Positions 1 through 11,500 of a stretch of 64,000 nt of DNA are shown here, in pieces; the first letter of the stretch is position 1; every line of letters begins with the position of its first letter. The position numbers and the translations under genes are program-made. The stretch spans positions 28,679,763-28,743,762 of the forward strand of contig CM057154.1 in the NCBI GenBank assembly GCA_029962745.1. The letters run 5' to 3'. A model generated the notes under the pieces. That model was given only the letters and a program-made list of their open reading frames with translations. It was not told the DNA's origin and made no database searches. This DNA comes from Echinometra lucunter (lineage: Eukaryota > Echinodermata > Echinoidea > Camarodonta > Echinometridae).

Positions 1-214
1 AAACGCTTGCTATCATTATTTTACGGAAGGAGAAAGTTGTGGGATTTATGGGTGAAAAATGCGAGTGTTTTTGAGATTCTAATAAAAAGCTGGATTCAGA
101 GACTAGCTACATGGTGATGTCTCTGAATTATGTTACAGGAAATGAAATGAATCATTGCATTATGTTATTCATTTTGCCCATTGCATTTGTAATTTCATAA
201 AATATTAGTATGGG

Positions 215-392
215 GAGAGAGAGAGAGAGAGAGAGAGAGAAACTAAGAGAATACTTAATGTCAAAGATTTTGGATATCTCATTTTCTTCATATAAGGAAA
301 GGATTCTTAAAATAACTTCACAACCAATGCCCTTACCCCCCCCCCCCCCAAAAAAAAAACAAACAAACAAACAAACAAACAAACAAACAAAC
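215..392. repeat. microsatellite cluster: (GA)n, poly-C/poly-A, (CAAA)n
   Basis: A pure GA run occupies about 215-240. A C tract near 335-349 is followed directly by an A tract (350-359) and about eight CAAA units to about 392. The low-complexity open frames on both strands here are translations of these repeats, not genes. Confidence 0.9.
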
Positions 393-2051
393 AGAACAGA
401 ACCAGCAACAGCTTCCCCATGACAACTACCCTTCAAGACTGTAAATTATCAAACAACCACAAATAATAAACAATTACAATTAGTTTTCAGTGTATTTCAT
501 AGTTTTTATTGCACCATATTCACAAACGGGTACAAAATAGATACAAAAGACTTTTCAAAATGTTACCTTTTTTGTTGGTTTGGCATAGGTAATGTCTGTT
601 TTTAACCATAATGTCATAAAATGCATGCAGCTTCATGAGAATTTTTCATGTTTCAGCTTTTGCAATGTTGACAGTTAAATATTCACTTGTCCTCAGAGAA
701 AGGTTACCACTGGAATCTGTCTCATTTCATAATTTGCATTTTAAGTGATCGCAAATAAAGAATAATCTGATGAATTACTAGGATAAGGCAAGTCATATGT
801 GCAAAAAAGAATGTTTCATTCGAGTACACTCAAAAATATGAATACCTCTTGCAATGAGGCTATCAACTGTATATAGAAAAGACATTTATGAAGGTTAAAA
901 CATAACACTCCTTACAAAGAGGGGAAGTGAGACAATATATAATTTAGACATTTACAGGTTACAGCTATTTGCTATTCCACTGCATGCATTCAAGAGCACA
1001 AATTACCCCTCCAGTGCCCCCCCCCCCCCTTCCAGCCCTGATGTGGCGCTAAAGCCCACTGCACACTACACGATCTGTCTGTGATCCGATTTTGGGAAAA
1101 AAAAACTTGTTTTATTTAATATAAAAATTCAAACATGGAAAATTATACTGACCAAAGTTCTAAATGGTCGTATAAAAACTAAAGTTGAAAATCCGGGCTA
1201 TTGCGAGCCTCCTTGTAGGTGTCAGTGAACTTCAAGTCAATTGCGAATCGTAGTGACGTCACAGCAATCTTGCAATTGGCTACGTTTTGAAGCCAATTTG
1301 GCCTTTACTCCAACCTATAGGCTTGCAGTTAACCAAAATTTTGATTTTAGTATTCCTATATTTATTCCGAACCTCACTTGTTTAAACTTTCGTTATCAAA
1401 TGCTAAATGCCATTTGTTCCAAAACCTGGTCGCATTTGGATCGTATAGTGCGGTGGTAACAGATAATAGCTCTGAATACTACATGTATAAAGGCCAAATA
1501 TTTGACTACTTGTATCATAAAGCAAAACAGATCTGCTCACATACTCAACAACCTTCATGTAAATGACTTGGGAGCACCTGTATAAACCATCGATTCTCAT
1601 ACATTAGTCAAGACTACTAAAATGCAGGGAAGATCTTTGTAAAGCCTCCTTTGAAAATACTGAGAGCAACAACAAAAACCTTTCTTGTAGTCACATTGTC
1701 TTTACCTAGGCACATACATCCTGTTTCAGAAGCACCTGCACATCCCTTTGAAAATGTTACTTTTTTATAATAGAAACATGATAGAAGTTTGAAATGTTTT
1801 GACTCAAATCAAGACATTACATGGAAAATTAATATCTCCTTTTTTGTATTGGTTTGCTACTTCTATTCAAAGCAACTTCCTGTAAAATACTAGTGTGTGT
1901 CTAACAACAAAAGTTCAACTATATGCATATCTTCAAAACGATACAGCAGTCACCTACAGTTTGTGAGTCTGTGACATTTTACTTTAGACAACACAAAATC
2001 TGGTAAAAACAATTATACTTTTCTTTACTACATAACATTTCACAACATTAA

Positions 2052-2578
2052 AGAGAAAGTCCACCCCAAAAGTTTCACTGTTTCAATAAAAGGAGATAAA
2101 TTTGAACAGCATTTTTTTTAAAAATGAGCAAAATAGGTCAAATAATAAGAAAATTACACTCATTTACATTTTCTAGTAAATTACTCTCGGCTCTGCAAAT
2201 TGGCAACACTGATGACATCATATGCAAGCAGCTCTCAATTCACTTTGTACATGAAAATTCACATTTTCTCAATTTTCTTGGAAGTTGCACATTTTCTCAC
2301 CCCATAGTCAAAGTATATTATGTAAAAAACAATTCTTCTGTGTAACTTCCAAGAAAATTAGAAAATGTGAAATTTTATGTACAAAGTGAATGGAGAGCTG
2401 CTCACATATGATGTCATCAGTGTTGCCAATTTGCAGAGCCGAGAGTAATATACTAGAAAATGTAAATGAGTGTAATTTTCTTATTCTTTGACTGATTTTG
2501 CTCATTTCTCTTTTAAAATGCTGTTCAAATTTAACTCCTTTTATTGAAACAGTGAAACTTCTGGCGTGGACTTTGCCT
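2052..2578. mobile_element. TTAA-flanked foldback element (MITE), 527 bp
   Basis: The two halves are inverted copies of each other along almost their whole length. The left end starts AGAGAAAGTCCACCCC and the complement of the right end starts AGGCAAAGTCCACGCC. The arms continue through shared stretches such as TTTCACTGTTTCAATAAAAG and GGCAACACTGATGACATCAT. TTAA lies just outside both ends (2048-2051 and 2579-2582), as in piggyBac-type target duplications. There is no coding capacity, so it is non-autonomous. The short open frames on both strands are mirror images caused by the palindrome. Confidence 0.88.
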
Positions 2579-4510
2579 TTAAACGGAGGGGTACGTACAT
2601 ACTGAGGAGCATTGACACAATTATACAATTTATATCTGCATAGTAGATATAAATAAATAAATAAATACATTAAAATGCGATCAAACAAAGCAAACAATTG
2701 AAATTGACTTCCAGCTACAGACTCTCATCAATACCTCTTCAAGAAAAGGGAGTTGTTACATTGTGAAGTCAACTCTTTCAAGCTATTATTAATGATTACA
2801 ATAAATGTTCATATTGGATTTTCCATACACTGAATATTTTAAGTTTATGGAACTTCTAGTGAACGCCTGTCACATGAAGACAAGATAGACTCCATATGGT
2901 TACTGAAACAATTCTGATCCATAAATTCACTGTTGCTATGTCAGGAAATCCAGAGTAACTGTCTCTGAGAACAAGCATTTTGGAGGGAACATGCACAATA
3001 CTGGATCACAGATCAGTAAAAAAAAAAATCTAGCGCCGACTGAGTTGTACTTAAGCCATTTTTTTATACAAGAACATCCTCCAAACCCCTTGACGAAGGA
3101 CTCCTGCAGAATTTGAAAACTGCAAACCTGTCTATTGTAAGTTGTCATTCACAAACTGCCTGACCGATTCCGTATTATAGTGATGTGGTAAAGTAATACA
3201 AATCAAGAATATAAAGTGAACCCATTTTCAATATCTTAAGTGTAATTTGGAAATAATCTCAGATATCCTACACAAATATCAAGCCTCATTTCCTTTTCTT
3301 CCATCCTAATACAGTTAAAATCTTTGGTGACATTTCTGAGTATTCAGTATGTATTTCACAATTTTCAAAATGCATAAACACAGCAATACAATTACACAAG
3401 AGATACTAAAAAGTGAAACAGATATATTAACAGTCATTCTATTTTCTATAGATCAAAAATTTACATATCATGATCAAATTTGTGTTTTAAAAAGAAATGA
3501 CTACAATCTATGACCTAGATTCCAGGAAAACAGGATAGCTCATTATTTTGTTCTCCAATACATGCAGCACAGAATACAGATGGATATTTATGAGGAAACA
3601 TGAAAGATTGGTGGTCTTATCCCTTCTTTGAGGGTACATATTGCTTTCTGTCTTTGAGAGCTATTCCAAATAACAGAGCAAAGCCTTGATTCATGAAAAT
3701 GTATGAATGAAAATGTATGAATCAAAATGCATACTTTTTAAAAATTGTGTTTAATACTCCTAACATGAGGCTATCCAGGAGTAATTTAGCAGGCAGAAAT
3801 AGTATGCAAAAATATACATATTTCTGGCTGGGCAAGGCTTGACTGCAATTCATTTTTTGGTCTTGCTGAATTGTTTTGTGCTTTGGAGAACATAGGAAGT
3901 AGGCACTACAGCTTTGGAAATAACAATTATCATTATAATAAACATATTTTCCATAATCATGATATTTCATGGAATCTAGGTAAAGATATATAAGCTGCTA
4001 AAAAACATGCTATACAGCAAATCAAACATAGCAATATAAAACATCAAGAATAATACTTGCGTTAATCATTATGCACAGACTCAAATTTTGAAACATTTTC
4101 AAACATCCAAAATGAAAACAAGTGAACCGCACAAATAAAAGGATAAACAAAACATCAAAATACTGATACTGATAAATTTGACACTGTGTAAATAAAAGGA
4201 AGAAAGTTTTCTGTCAATAAACCCCTCGTTATGTGCTATGGGACGACTGTTGCCGTTTTCTGTGTAAGTAAAATCCTCTATTTTCCACCAACCGGCACTG
4301 CAAAAATATCACAACTATGTTCATTCCTGGGGACACACCAAAGCATTACTTGCTTGTATATGCAAGATGAGATGAGATGCTTGATCAATAACAGTAACTG
4401 GACCCCTTGAAAATTTTAGCAACTGGCCAAGAATTTGGTAAAAACAAAACTGACAACAAAATAAACAACTTGCCACAACATGAAACTACTCGTATATCAT
4501 CAAAAATATA

Positions 4511-4840
4511 CCAGGGGGGTGTTTCAAAAAGTTGTTCGTAAAGTTACGCTGACTTTACAAACGACTTAAATATGAAGTGCCAAATTGGATGCCCAAAGTT
4601 TTTCCTGATGAATTAACAAAGTGCAACTACATTTCCCATAATCTCAATTAAATTGTGGCAAAAAATAAACTTCATAATAAAGATGTTTGTAAAACAATAA
4701 TAATGTTAATGTATGTCTCCATATTTGACCTTTAGCTGATGTGATTTATAATGATTGAAAATCCCATTTGGCTCTTCATATTCAAGTCATTCGTAAGTCA
4801 TTTGTAACTTTACGAACAGCTTTATGGAAAACTCCCCAGG
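4511..4840. mobile_element. foldback MITE, family A copy 1
   Basis: The ends are inverted. The left has a GTTGTTCGTAAAGTTAC block and the complement of the right has GCTGTTCGTAAAGTTAC, each next to a CC(A/T)GGGG terminus. A second diverged copy lies at 6476-6811; the two share the internal block GGATGCCCAAAGT/GAATGCCCAAAGT and a right-hand block CATATTCAAGTCATTC. Neither copy has coding capacity. Confidence 0.82.
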
Positions 4841-5484
4841 TAGAGTTGTTATAAGAATACCTCTATCATTATTAGAGACATTATCACTTTGAGTGGTCTT
4901 TATGGACCACTTTGAATGTATAATGTAGAACCCTGTTCATACTTTCTGCTTCTCTGAGAATTTAACACTTGGAATACTGTGAACAGTAATATGAGATTTA
5001 ATGTGTGATATGAACACTCCAGAAGCCTATATGCATGCAATAACTCATATGCAATATTTGCAAGATATAAGGGGGAAATGGAAAATAATCGACACACATG
5101 CACATGCATTTCAGTTTGACTTCTGAATAGTGGCTAATATTTCCGGCACTATTACCTCTTCTAATTTTATACCTAACAACTAATATTCAATTGAAGTTTA
5201 ATAAGAAGAAAATTACAATTCAACTATACTTAACCTCATCTGTCTTTTTATACTATTTAAGATGATTGCCAATTCACACATCAACTCAAATCAACGAACA
5301 TGGGCATGCCACTACTTTGTATAAGATACAAGGTGGGGTTAAACCTTTGATGCAACTTTATTTGAACTTAATTTGAATTTCACCATGGAAATTTGGAATG
5401 ATTTCAAATGCCTGAAACCTTAACCATATCCTTTTTACAAATAATTCATTATCACAGTCCTACTAGGCCAAGCACACAAATGTA

Positions 5485-6070
5485 CAGGGTGGCCCAAAAA
5501 GAATGCAACACCTGACATCTACACTTTCAAAGACATCACTGACACACTATCATTAGACCTTGTTTAATTGGGTAGAAAATCCTTTTTTGAGGAAAATGAC
5601 ACCACCCAAGAGCATCAATGTGGGTAAGGCATTATGATTCTATGGGTATTATTGTGAGGCAATGCCATTTTCATACTTGGCTACTTTTGCAACCGTAATC
5701 ATGTTTGAAGCAGCGAGAAATTTGAACTTAATGGCATCTCATAAAACTTCCACTTTCATACCTATTGTCTCCCTTTTCAAAGCGAGCGCAGTCATGCGTT
5801 TGTCCAACAATGCTGACTGTATGAGATGGTCTCACACACAAATTTCTAGCTGCTTAGAGCATGACTTATGGTTACAAAAGTAGCAAAGTTCGAAAATGAC
5901 ACTGCCTCACAAAAACAGCCATAGATTCAAAACACCTTACCCAAAATTGACGAGCTTGGTGTCATTTTGCTCAGAATAGGGTTTTTTTATCTAGTGAAAT
6001 AATCAGATTGTGTCAATGATGGCATTAAAATTACAGATCTCAAATGTTCCATTCTCTCTGGGTCACCCAG
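5485..6070. mobile_element. Tc1/mariner-type foldback MITE, 586 bp
   Basis: The left end is CAGGGTGGCCCAAAAAGAAT and the complement of the right end is CTGGGTGACCCAGAGAGAAT. Both abut TA (5483-5484 and 6071-6072), the target duplication used by Tc1/mariner elements. The interior is also inverted: the block around 5640-5700 (GCAATGCCATTTTCATACTTG) is mirrored at 5880-5930 (GAAAATGACACTGCCTC). A 73-codon open frame in the middle is a by-product of the repeat and resembles no transposase. Confidence 0.85.
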
Positions 6071-6475
6071 TATTACCAGTTCTAATACATAAAAGCAACC
6101 AATATTTTTTTTTTTTCAACAGTTACCTCCATCATGAATACTAACGAGAATAAAATGTTCAGTTGTCACCTGAATATATACAGACTAAATATTATCCTGG
6201 ATACAATTTTGTGCAAAACTATTTGAATATCCTACATATGTGAAGAAAAAAAATTATTATTCAAGAATGCTGGAATAATTTCAACATTCATCAATTTCAC
6301 CATCATAAATGTCAAGATTAAAGATTTTTACAATATTAAAAGAACAGTAAGTGACTTATACAGAGGCGGAATATGGTCATTGGCCAGGCAACTGGAGGTC
6401 AATAAATACAGAAATCAGTGACTTCATGGCAGTTCTATAATTCATTAAAACCTTCATCCTCCTCTCCCCTAACAT

Positions 6476-6811
6476 CAGGGGGGTGGTTTACAAAGCTGTG
6501 TTTCAAGTTACACACGACTTTCCGATTGACTTAACTAAGAACAGCCATATGGAATGCCCAAAGTCTTTCCTCTTGTTTTTATTAAACAAAGAGTGACTGC
6601 ATTTAACATAATCCCAATCAAATTGTTGGTAAAAACTCTAATTCACATTAAAAATGTTTGAAATAATAATAAAGCTAATCTACCCAGATAGTTCAACTTT
6701 AGCTTGTTGGATTAGATATGATTGAGAATCTCACTTGGCTTTCCATATTCAAGTCATTCTTAAGAAGTCATTGTGTAACTCTGCACACAGCTTTGTGAAA
6801 CTTCTCCTGGG
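6476..6811. mobile_element. foldback MITE, family A copy 2
   Basis: Same family as 4511-4840. The inverted ends are AGGGGGGTGGTTTACAAAGC on the left and, complemented from the right, AGGAGAAGTTTCACAAAGC. The two copies in this 2.3-kb neighbourhood are diverged, so they look like separate old insertions rather than a recent local duplication. Confidence 0.8.
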
Positions 6812-8011
6812 TGTATGACACATGCTCCGGTCATAACCGCTCCTTGTCAATTTCATTCATCAACAAAACTCTTAACTTTAACAGTGGACCAAATAATTCA
6901 CTTACATGTAAGCTTACAGAGTACCAACACCACTAGACATTTTGCTCTCTACCAAAAAAAGTTTACACTTTTGAAAGGGCCCCCAAATAAAAAAATATAA
7001 GAAACTTTTTGGAACTGTTTGCATATACGAATAGCCCAAGGTCTCTTCTTTCATATGACACCAAAAAGTCTGAAAATAATTCATGCTTGGGTGAGCACTG
7101 CCCACTTTAGTAAAAGGTATGAAAATCAGGTTGTGCAGGAATTGCCTGTCCCCTTTGTATGAAGTGAGAAGTTCCATAGCCTACAAATTTACCTTTTCAA
7201 AAGTGTTAACTTTTTGGGGGGACACTCTGCATGTTGGAGATTCATTGTCACTTATACTACACACAAAATATCAGCTTTGAATATTACTTGTATATAGAGA
7301 GATATTGAGAGTTCAAATATACTCTCAATTAAAGGAGCCAGCAACTGAGAAATCATGGGGAAAAGCAGGGTGATCTCGGATGAGAGAGGGGGAATGCAGT
7401 CGGTCGCTCGAGTATCAAGACAAGGGATAATCTGTTCTAAATAACTGTGACTTATTGCCCTGATTCAAATTTCACGCAATGAAAAAAGCAATGAAACAGC
7501 TAGTCATATGGAAAAACAATTACATGGTCAGCTTCCTGGGAAAGCCTGAGGGGTGTTATGTAATCCGTGGTGTAATGGCTAGAGTCTAGACTAACCAACC
7601 AGAAGTAAACTCTATTTTGTATTTTTAAATGTTGGAGCATTGTTGTACAAGACGTTCCTTCGAGTGAACATGATGAGACCCGTAAAGAGTCTAAACATTT
7701 AAGATTGTTGAGAAATGAGAACCTGTAGTAAGTGACCAGACTGAGTTCGGTAAACTTCGTGCCATCCGAACTTTTATCAAATTAGTCAGATGGGCTAGCA
7801 CAACAGATGAGTCATAATGTACAAGTAAACAAGCCTTTTGCAAATTCATTTTCCCCATGATTTCCCAGTTGCTGGCCTCTTTAACATATAAGTGACTAGT
7901 GAGGTAGACCAGTCGACATACGCACATGCACCGCCATGAATTTGGGAGTCTACGGAATCTAACAGCCATGCGATTCCATAAACGCCTTTGTTGCGTGGTC
8001 TAATGTTATCC

Positions 8012-8017
8012 TTTATT
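8012..8017 (-). terminator. candidate polyadenylation signal AATAAA for the BRI3BP-like gene
   Basis: TTTATT on the plus strand reads AATAAA on the minus strand, about 330 bases downstream of the stop codon at 8344-8346. It is the first canonical hexamer I noticed downstream of that stop. AT-rich DNA yields such hexamers by chance, so this is only a candidate. Confidence 0.35.
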
Positions 8018-8159
8018 TTCTTCAAACTCTCACCCAATAACCCCTAGAATGATGGGTACAGGTGGGATTTTTTTTTTGTTTGTTGTTGTTGTTGTTTTTT
8101 ATCTATTTACTTTTTTGGGGGGTGCTTATTTCACATGTACTAGCTGTACATATTTTTTT

Positions 8160-8315
8160 TTTTTCAGGTGGTACACTTAAACCTTAACCTTAATGTAAAA
8201 CCGCAGTGCAACCCTTACCCTAACCTTAACCTAAACCCTAACAGGTACTCTAGCCCTAACCCTATGACTTTGAGGAAATAGAAGACTTGAGGCAATTGTC
8301 ACCGAAGCATAAGTC
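8160..8315. repeat. degenerate CCCTAA/CCTTAA array with GCAATTGTCACCG flank
   Basis: Imperfect CCCTAA and CCTTAA units fill about 8175-8265. They are followed at about 8293-8306 by a GCAATTGTCACCGAAGCA block that recurs next to a similar array at 18355-18530. This suggests one dispersed element family carrying telomere-like filler rather than a chromosome end. Confidence 0.6.
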
Positions 8316-8343
8316 ACAGTATCTTTAAATCGTATCACCCTGA

Positions 8344-8591
8344 CTACTTAGACTCCCGCTTATTGGAAGACCGGACCAAGTCCACCTTGTCCTCTACGAT
8401 GGACAGCTGCTTTCCGAGATCGTTGAGTTCATGCTGGATGTGAGATATCCTAGCCTCTATCCTATCCAGCCGGTTTCCGTCGCTAGGACCGACAAACCTC
8501 CAGAAAGCATAGACCATGTAGAAGCCAGAGAGGAGAAAGGCGGTAAAGACGGCATTGTTGGCAATGATGGAGAGGATAAAACCTAAAAGAC
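8344..8591 (-). CDS. BRI3BP-like gene, exon 4 (last coding exon)
   Basis: The acceptor ATCTTGCAG precedes the exon. The first two bases complete a Gly codon with the previous exon. It encodes 81 residues: a hydrophobic span beginning LLGFILSIIANNAVFTAFLL, then FWRFVGPSDGNRLDRIEARI and a coiled coil (QHELNDLGKQLSIVEDKVDL), ending in a basic tail and a TAG stop at 8344-8346. Codon use and the conserved-looking amphipathic pattern make this a clear coding exon. Confidence 0.85.
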
Positions 8592-11500
8592 CTGCAAGAT
8601 AATATGATAGCAATATGGGGACAAAAAAAAATGTAAAATGAAAATTGGTAACAAAATGAGATCACTCACCTCTAGCTCTAAGACCTATCTGGCTCTGAAT
8701 GACGATGTTTTTACTAACAAGATGGCAAAAGAATTGGCATCTTCACACATCTCTCTGTACTTCTTCAGAAGGTCAAAAGTGGAGTGAAATAAGCAATGAG
8801 AGCATTATCTCATTAGCCATTTATGACAAGAATTATTGAAAGCTTTTCTTTATCAGTTTTTTTTTTCCTTCAAATTGGCAACACCAGTATTTTCCTCTTA
8901 TTGCTCCTATTTTCAAAAAGGCATGTATCTAAAATTAATATAAACTGGCAGAAAGTATGTTGAGAAGTTAAAAATTTGCCAAGTTGCACAGAAAACAGTC
9001 ATTTTGAACTTACCATCGGATTGCCGATTTAAGGATTTCGGTGCTTATTTTCCACGAAAAAATTCAACATCAAATGATAAATAGGTGATGCAACATGAAC
9101 AGGCACAGTATGTGTAGAACATTTTGCTTTTCCTGCTTACGTACTCGGTCTGTTTTTTAGGGCTCTGCATCAAAAGTTATTAGGCCAAATGACAAAATCT
9201 GGACCCTCTGTCACGAATGGGTTCACCCATTGCCTAGGGAACCGGATTGTCCCCGTATTAAGCCTATGGGATTCAGTAGTCAATGGGTTAAGTGGTTGAG
9301 AAATAACTCCTTATCCTCTGACTTGTCCTCTACCCCTGCCTCATTTAATCCCCCACCTCGTAGATTATTTGATGTCAACAAGACGTCATCATTGCTTGCT
9401 TTACATTTGTTGTCCAAAATATGTAAACTATGATCTTTAAACTGTCAGAGAACAGTGCAGTTACACCCAGTGCTGTTTTCTTGTCATGCTTCTTGATCTA
9501 ACTTAGTTGCTTTTTGTCATGAAACGTCGCCTTCTGTTTTATTGCAATTCACTTGAACCCTCTTATGTTGTGTGCTCTAAAAATTGTTTACAGTTTTATA
9601 AGTTAGGATTGTCTTTGTTTCAGAATTGATGGTGACTTTATTATCTGAGCTGCAGCAAACCACTTCGAGTGACCTATTTGGGATTCTCCTTGCATGGGAC
9701 TGCTGGTATGGCCAGCTGTCAATGGTTATCTGTTGAAATCTGGAGTGGCTAGTTCGCAATTGCGCTGTAAGCAAAAACCCTCCAACTTACCTACTAACAC
9801 AACCAACTCGTACATGCACCATGCTGGGCCATAGAGGGCGTGAACGAGAAGAGATGTGGCCATGGTGAAGAGAGTTAATCCCGATGAGCAGAAACAATAG
9901 CATAAGTATCCCATTGATACCCAAACCACCAGCAGTATGGCATCCAGGAAGGTTTTCTCATACTTCTGTAGCTCAGCTAATAACTCGGGAGCTAGAGGAC
10001 AGAGAAATTAAAAAGAAAAGCGAGAATTAGTTGTACGAGATTCAAGATGTAAGACTGAATAAACTATGATTTGTTCATCATATGGAGCTTGCCTACAATT
10101 TGACTGTAATTTCTTTAATTTGTTTATTCAACATGCTTTACACTGATGATGGAAATGATGCACAATAAAAGAGGTGGTGATGATGATTAAGAATTATGGC
10201 AAAATTAGTGATTTTTTCAATGACTATGGACATTGTGGAGGTCATCGCAATAATATTGAGGACAACAGTATTACACAAAGTGATGATGATAATGATCATG
10301 AAGACGATGATGTTGATGATGAAGATGATGATGGTGGTGGTGGTGATGATGATAATGATGATGTTGATAATGACGATGATGTTGATAATGACGATAATAA
10401 TGATGTTGATAATGACGATAATAATGATGTTGATAATGACGATAATAATGATGTTAATGACGATGATAATGATGATGATGATGATGATGACGATGATGAC
10501 GATGATGACGATGATGACAATTATGTCTAAGGTAGCTCAGCAAAATGGTGTGGTGCGAAAAGACGCATCCGAAATGCAAAAATACAGACAACAACATGCA
10601 TTTTCCGTTCTTTACCCGTCTTTTCGCATTATTCCATTTCGCTATTAAAAGCTACCTTAAGGAGAACTATTGTATAATTGCAATGCTCAGCTTTAATTAT
10701 TAACTTTTTGTAGACACAAAAATAAAATCTGTCTTCAATCTATCATCTTGATAAAAATGCCAAGATGTTATGAATAAACCTATGAAAATAGCAATTGTTC
10801 CCAGGGGAAGGGGCGGGGTATGTCTCATTGAGGACTGTACATCATTCGCATACATCACTTTCTGAAAAGCACCCTTAACGAGGATTGAAGAAGGAATGTT
10901 TTTTATACTATCAACAGGGAAACTTGTCTAACATCTCAGATTTTTATACCCTTACAGGATTTTATATCATCACCTCTGAATTTGCTAACTTTTTTCTCGA
11001 TTTTTGCTATTTAATATACCCTAAACACATAATGCGCATTACATACCTGATGCTGAAAAAGTACCCTTTTTACGTGCTTTCATTTACGCGGATGATGTAC
11101 AGGCCTCAATGAGACATACCGGTACCATCCCCAGGCATTTATTATCACAACTCTGGTAAAAGACAATAAGTTGAAGCTTCTCACTTCTAGCTTTGAATAT
11201 TGCCACGGTAATTTTATCCACAAACTTAACAGCATCTTGCATCAGTCTTCCATCCTTGAATTTCTTGAAGGTGAGTGAGGCCTGACGAGTAGACTTCTGC
11301 CATGCCTGGTGGAGAGAACAAATTCTCACAAAATCAGGAATGTACATGTATGTAGCCATGTACACTGTAGCATCTACATGAACAAGAAAACACCTGGAAC
11401 AATGCATAAAATCTTCAAATACACACTTTCTAAATGGAGATACCTGGAACTTCATCATGCTCATAATACAAGGTCCATTTACTGTTTCATTACATCCTAA

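Larger units (their letters stand above)
1..8343. other. gene-free AT-rich region with foldback elements
   Basis: I see no convincing exon here. Open frames are short and interrupted. The stretch holds a (GA)n run near 215-240, a poly-C/poly-A/(CAAA)n block at 335-392, a poly-C run near 1018-1030, four foldback elements (listed separately) and degenerate CCCTAA-type repeats near 8210-8265. Part of it may be 3' untranslated sequence of the minus-strand gene that ends at 8344, because AATAAA-type signals occur on the minus strand near 8012 and near 500. That is inference. Confidence 0.6.
9992..11184. other. intron of BRI3BP-like gene containing a GAT microsatellite and two MITEs
   Basis: This intron holds the (GAT/GAC)n tract at about 10285-10517, a 135-bp foldback at 10527-10661 and a 335-bp foldback at 10801-11135. 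The last one ends about 50 bases from the splice donor of exon 2. No additional exon is visible. Confidence 0.7.

Noticed and set aside
8160..8270. Telomere or chromosome-fusion scar
   Set aside because: The repeats are degenerate, short and recur at three places with shared non-telomeric flanks, so a dispersed element is more likely.
10174..10648. Long Asp-rich, Met-rich and Ser-rich open frames
   Set aside because: They are translations of the GAT/GAC triplet repeat. All frames stay open and none has a domain or splice support.
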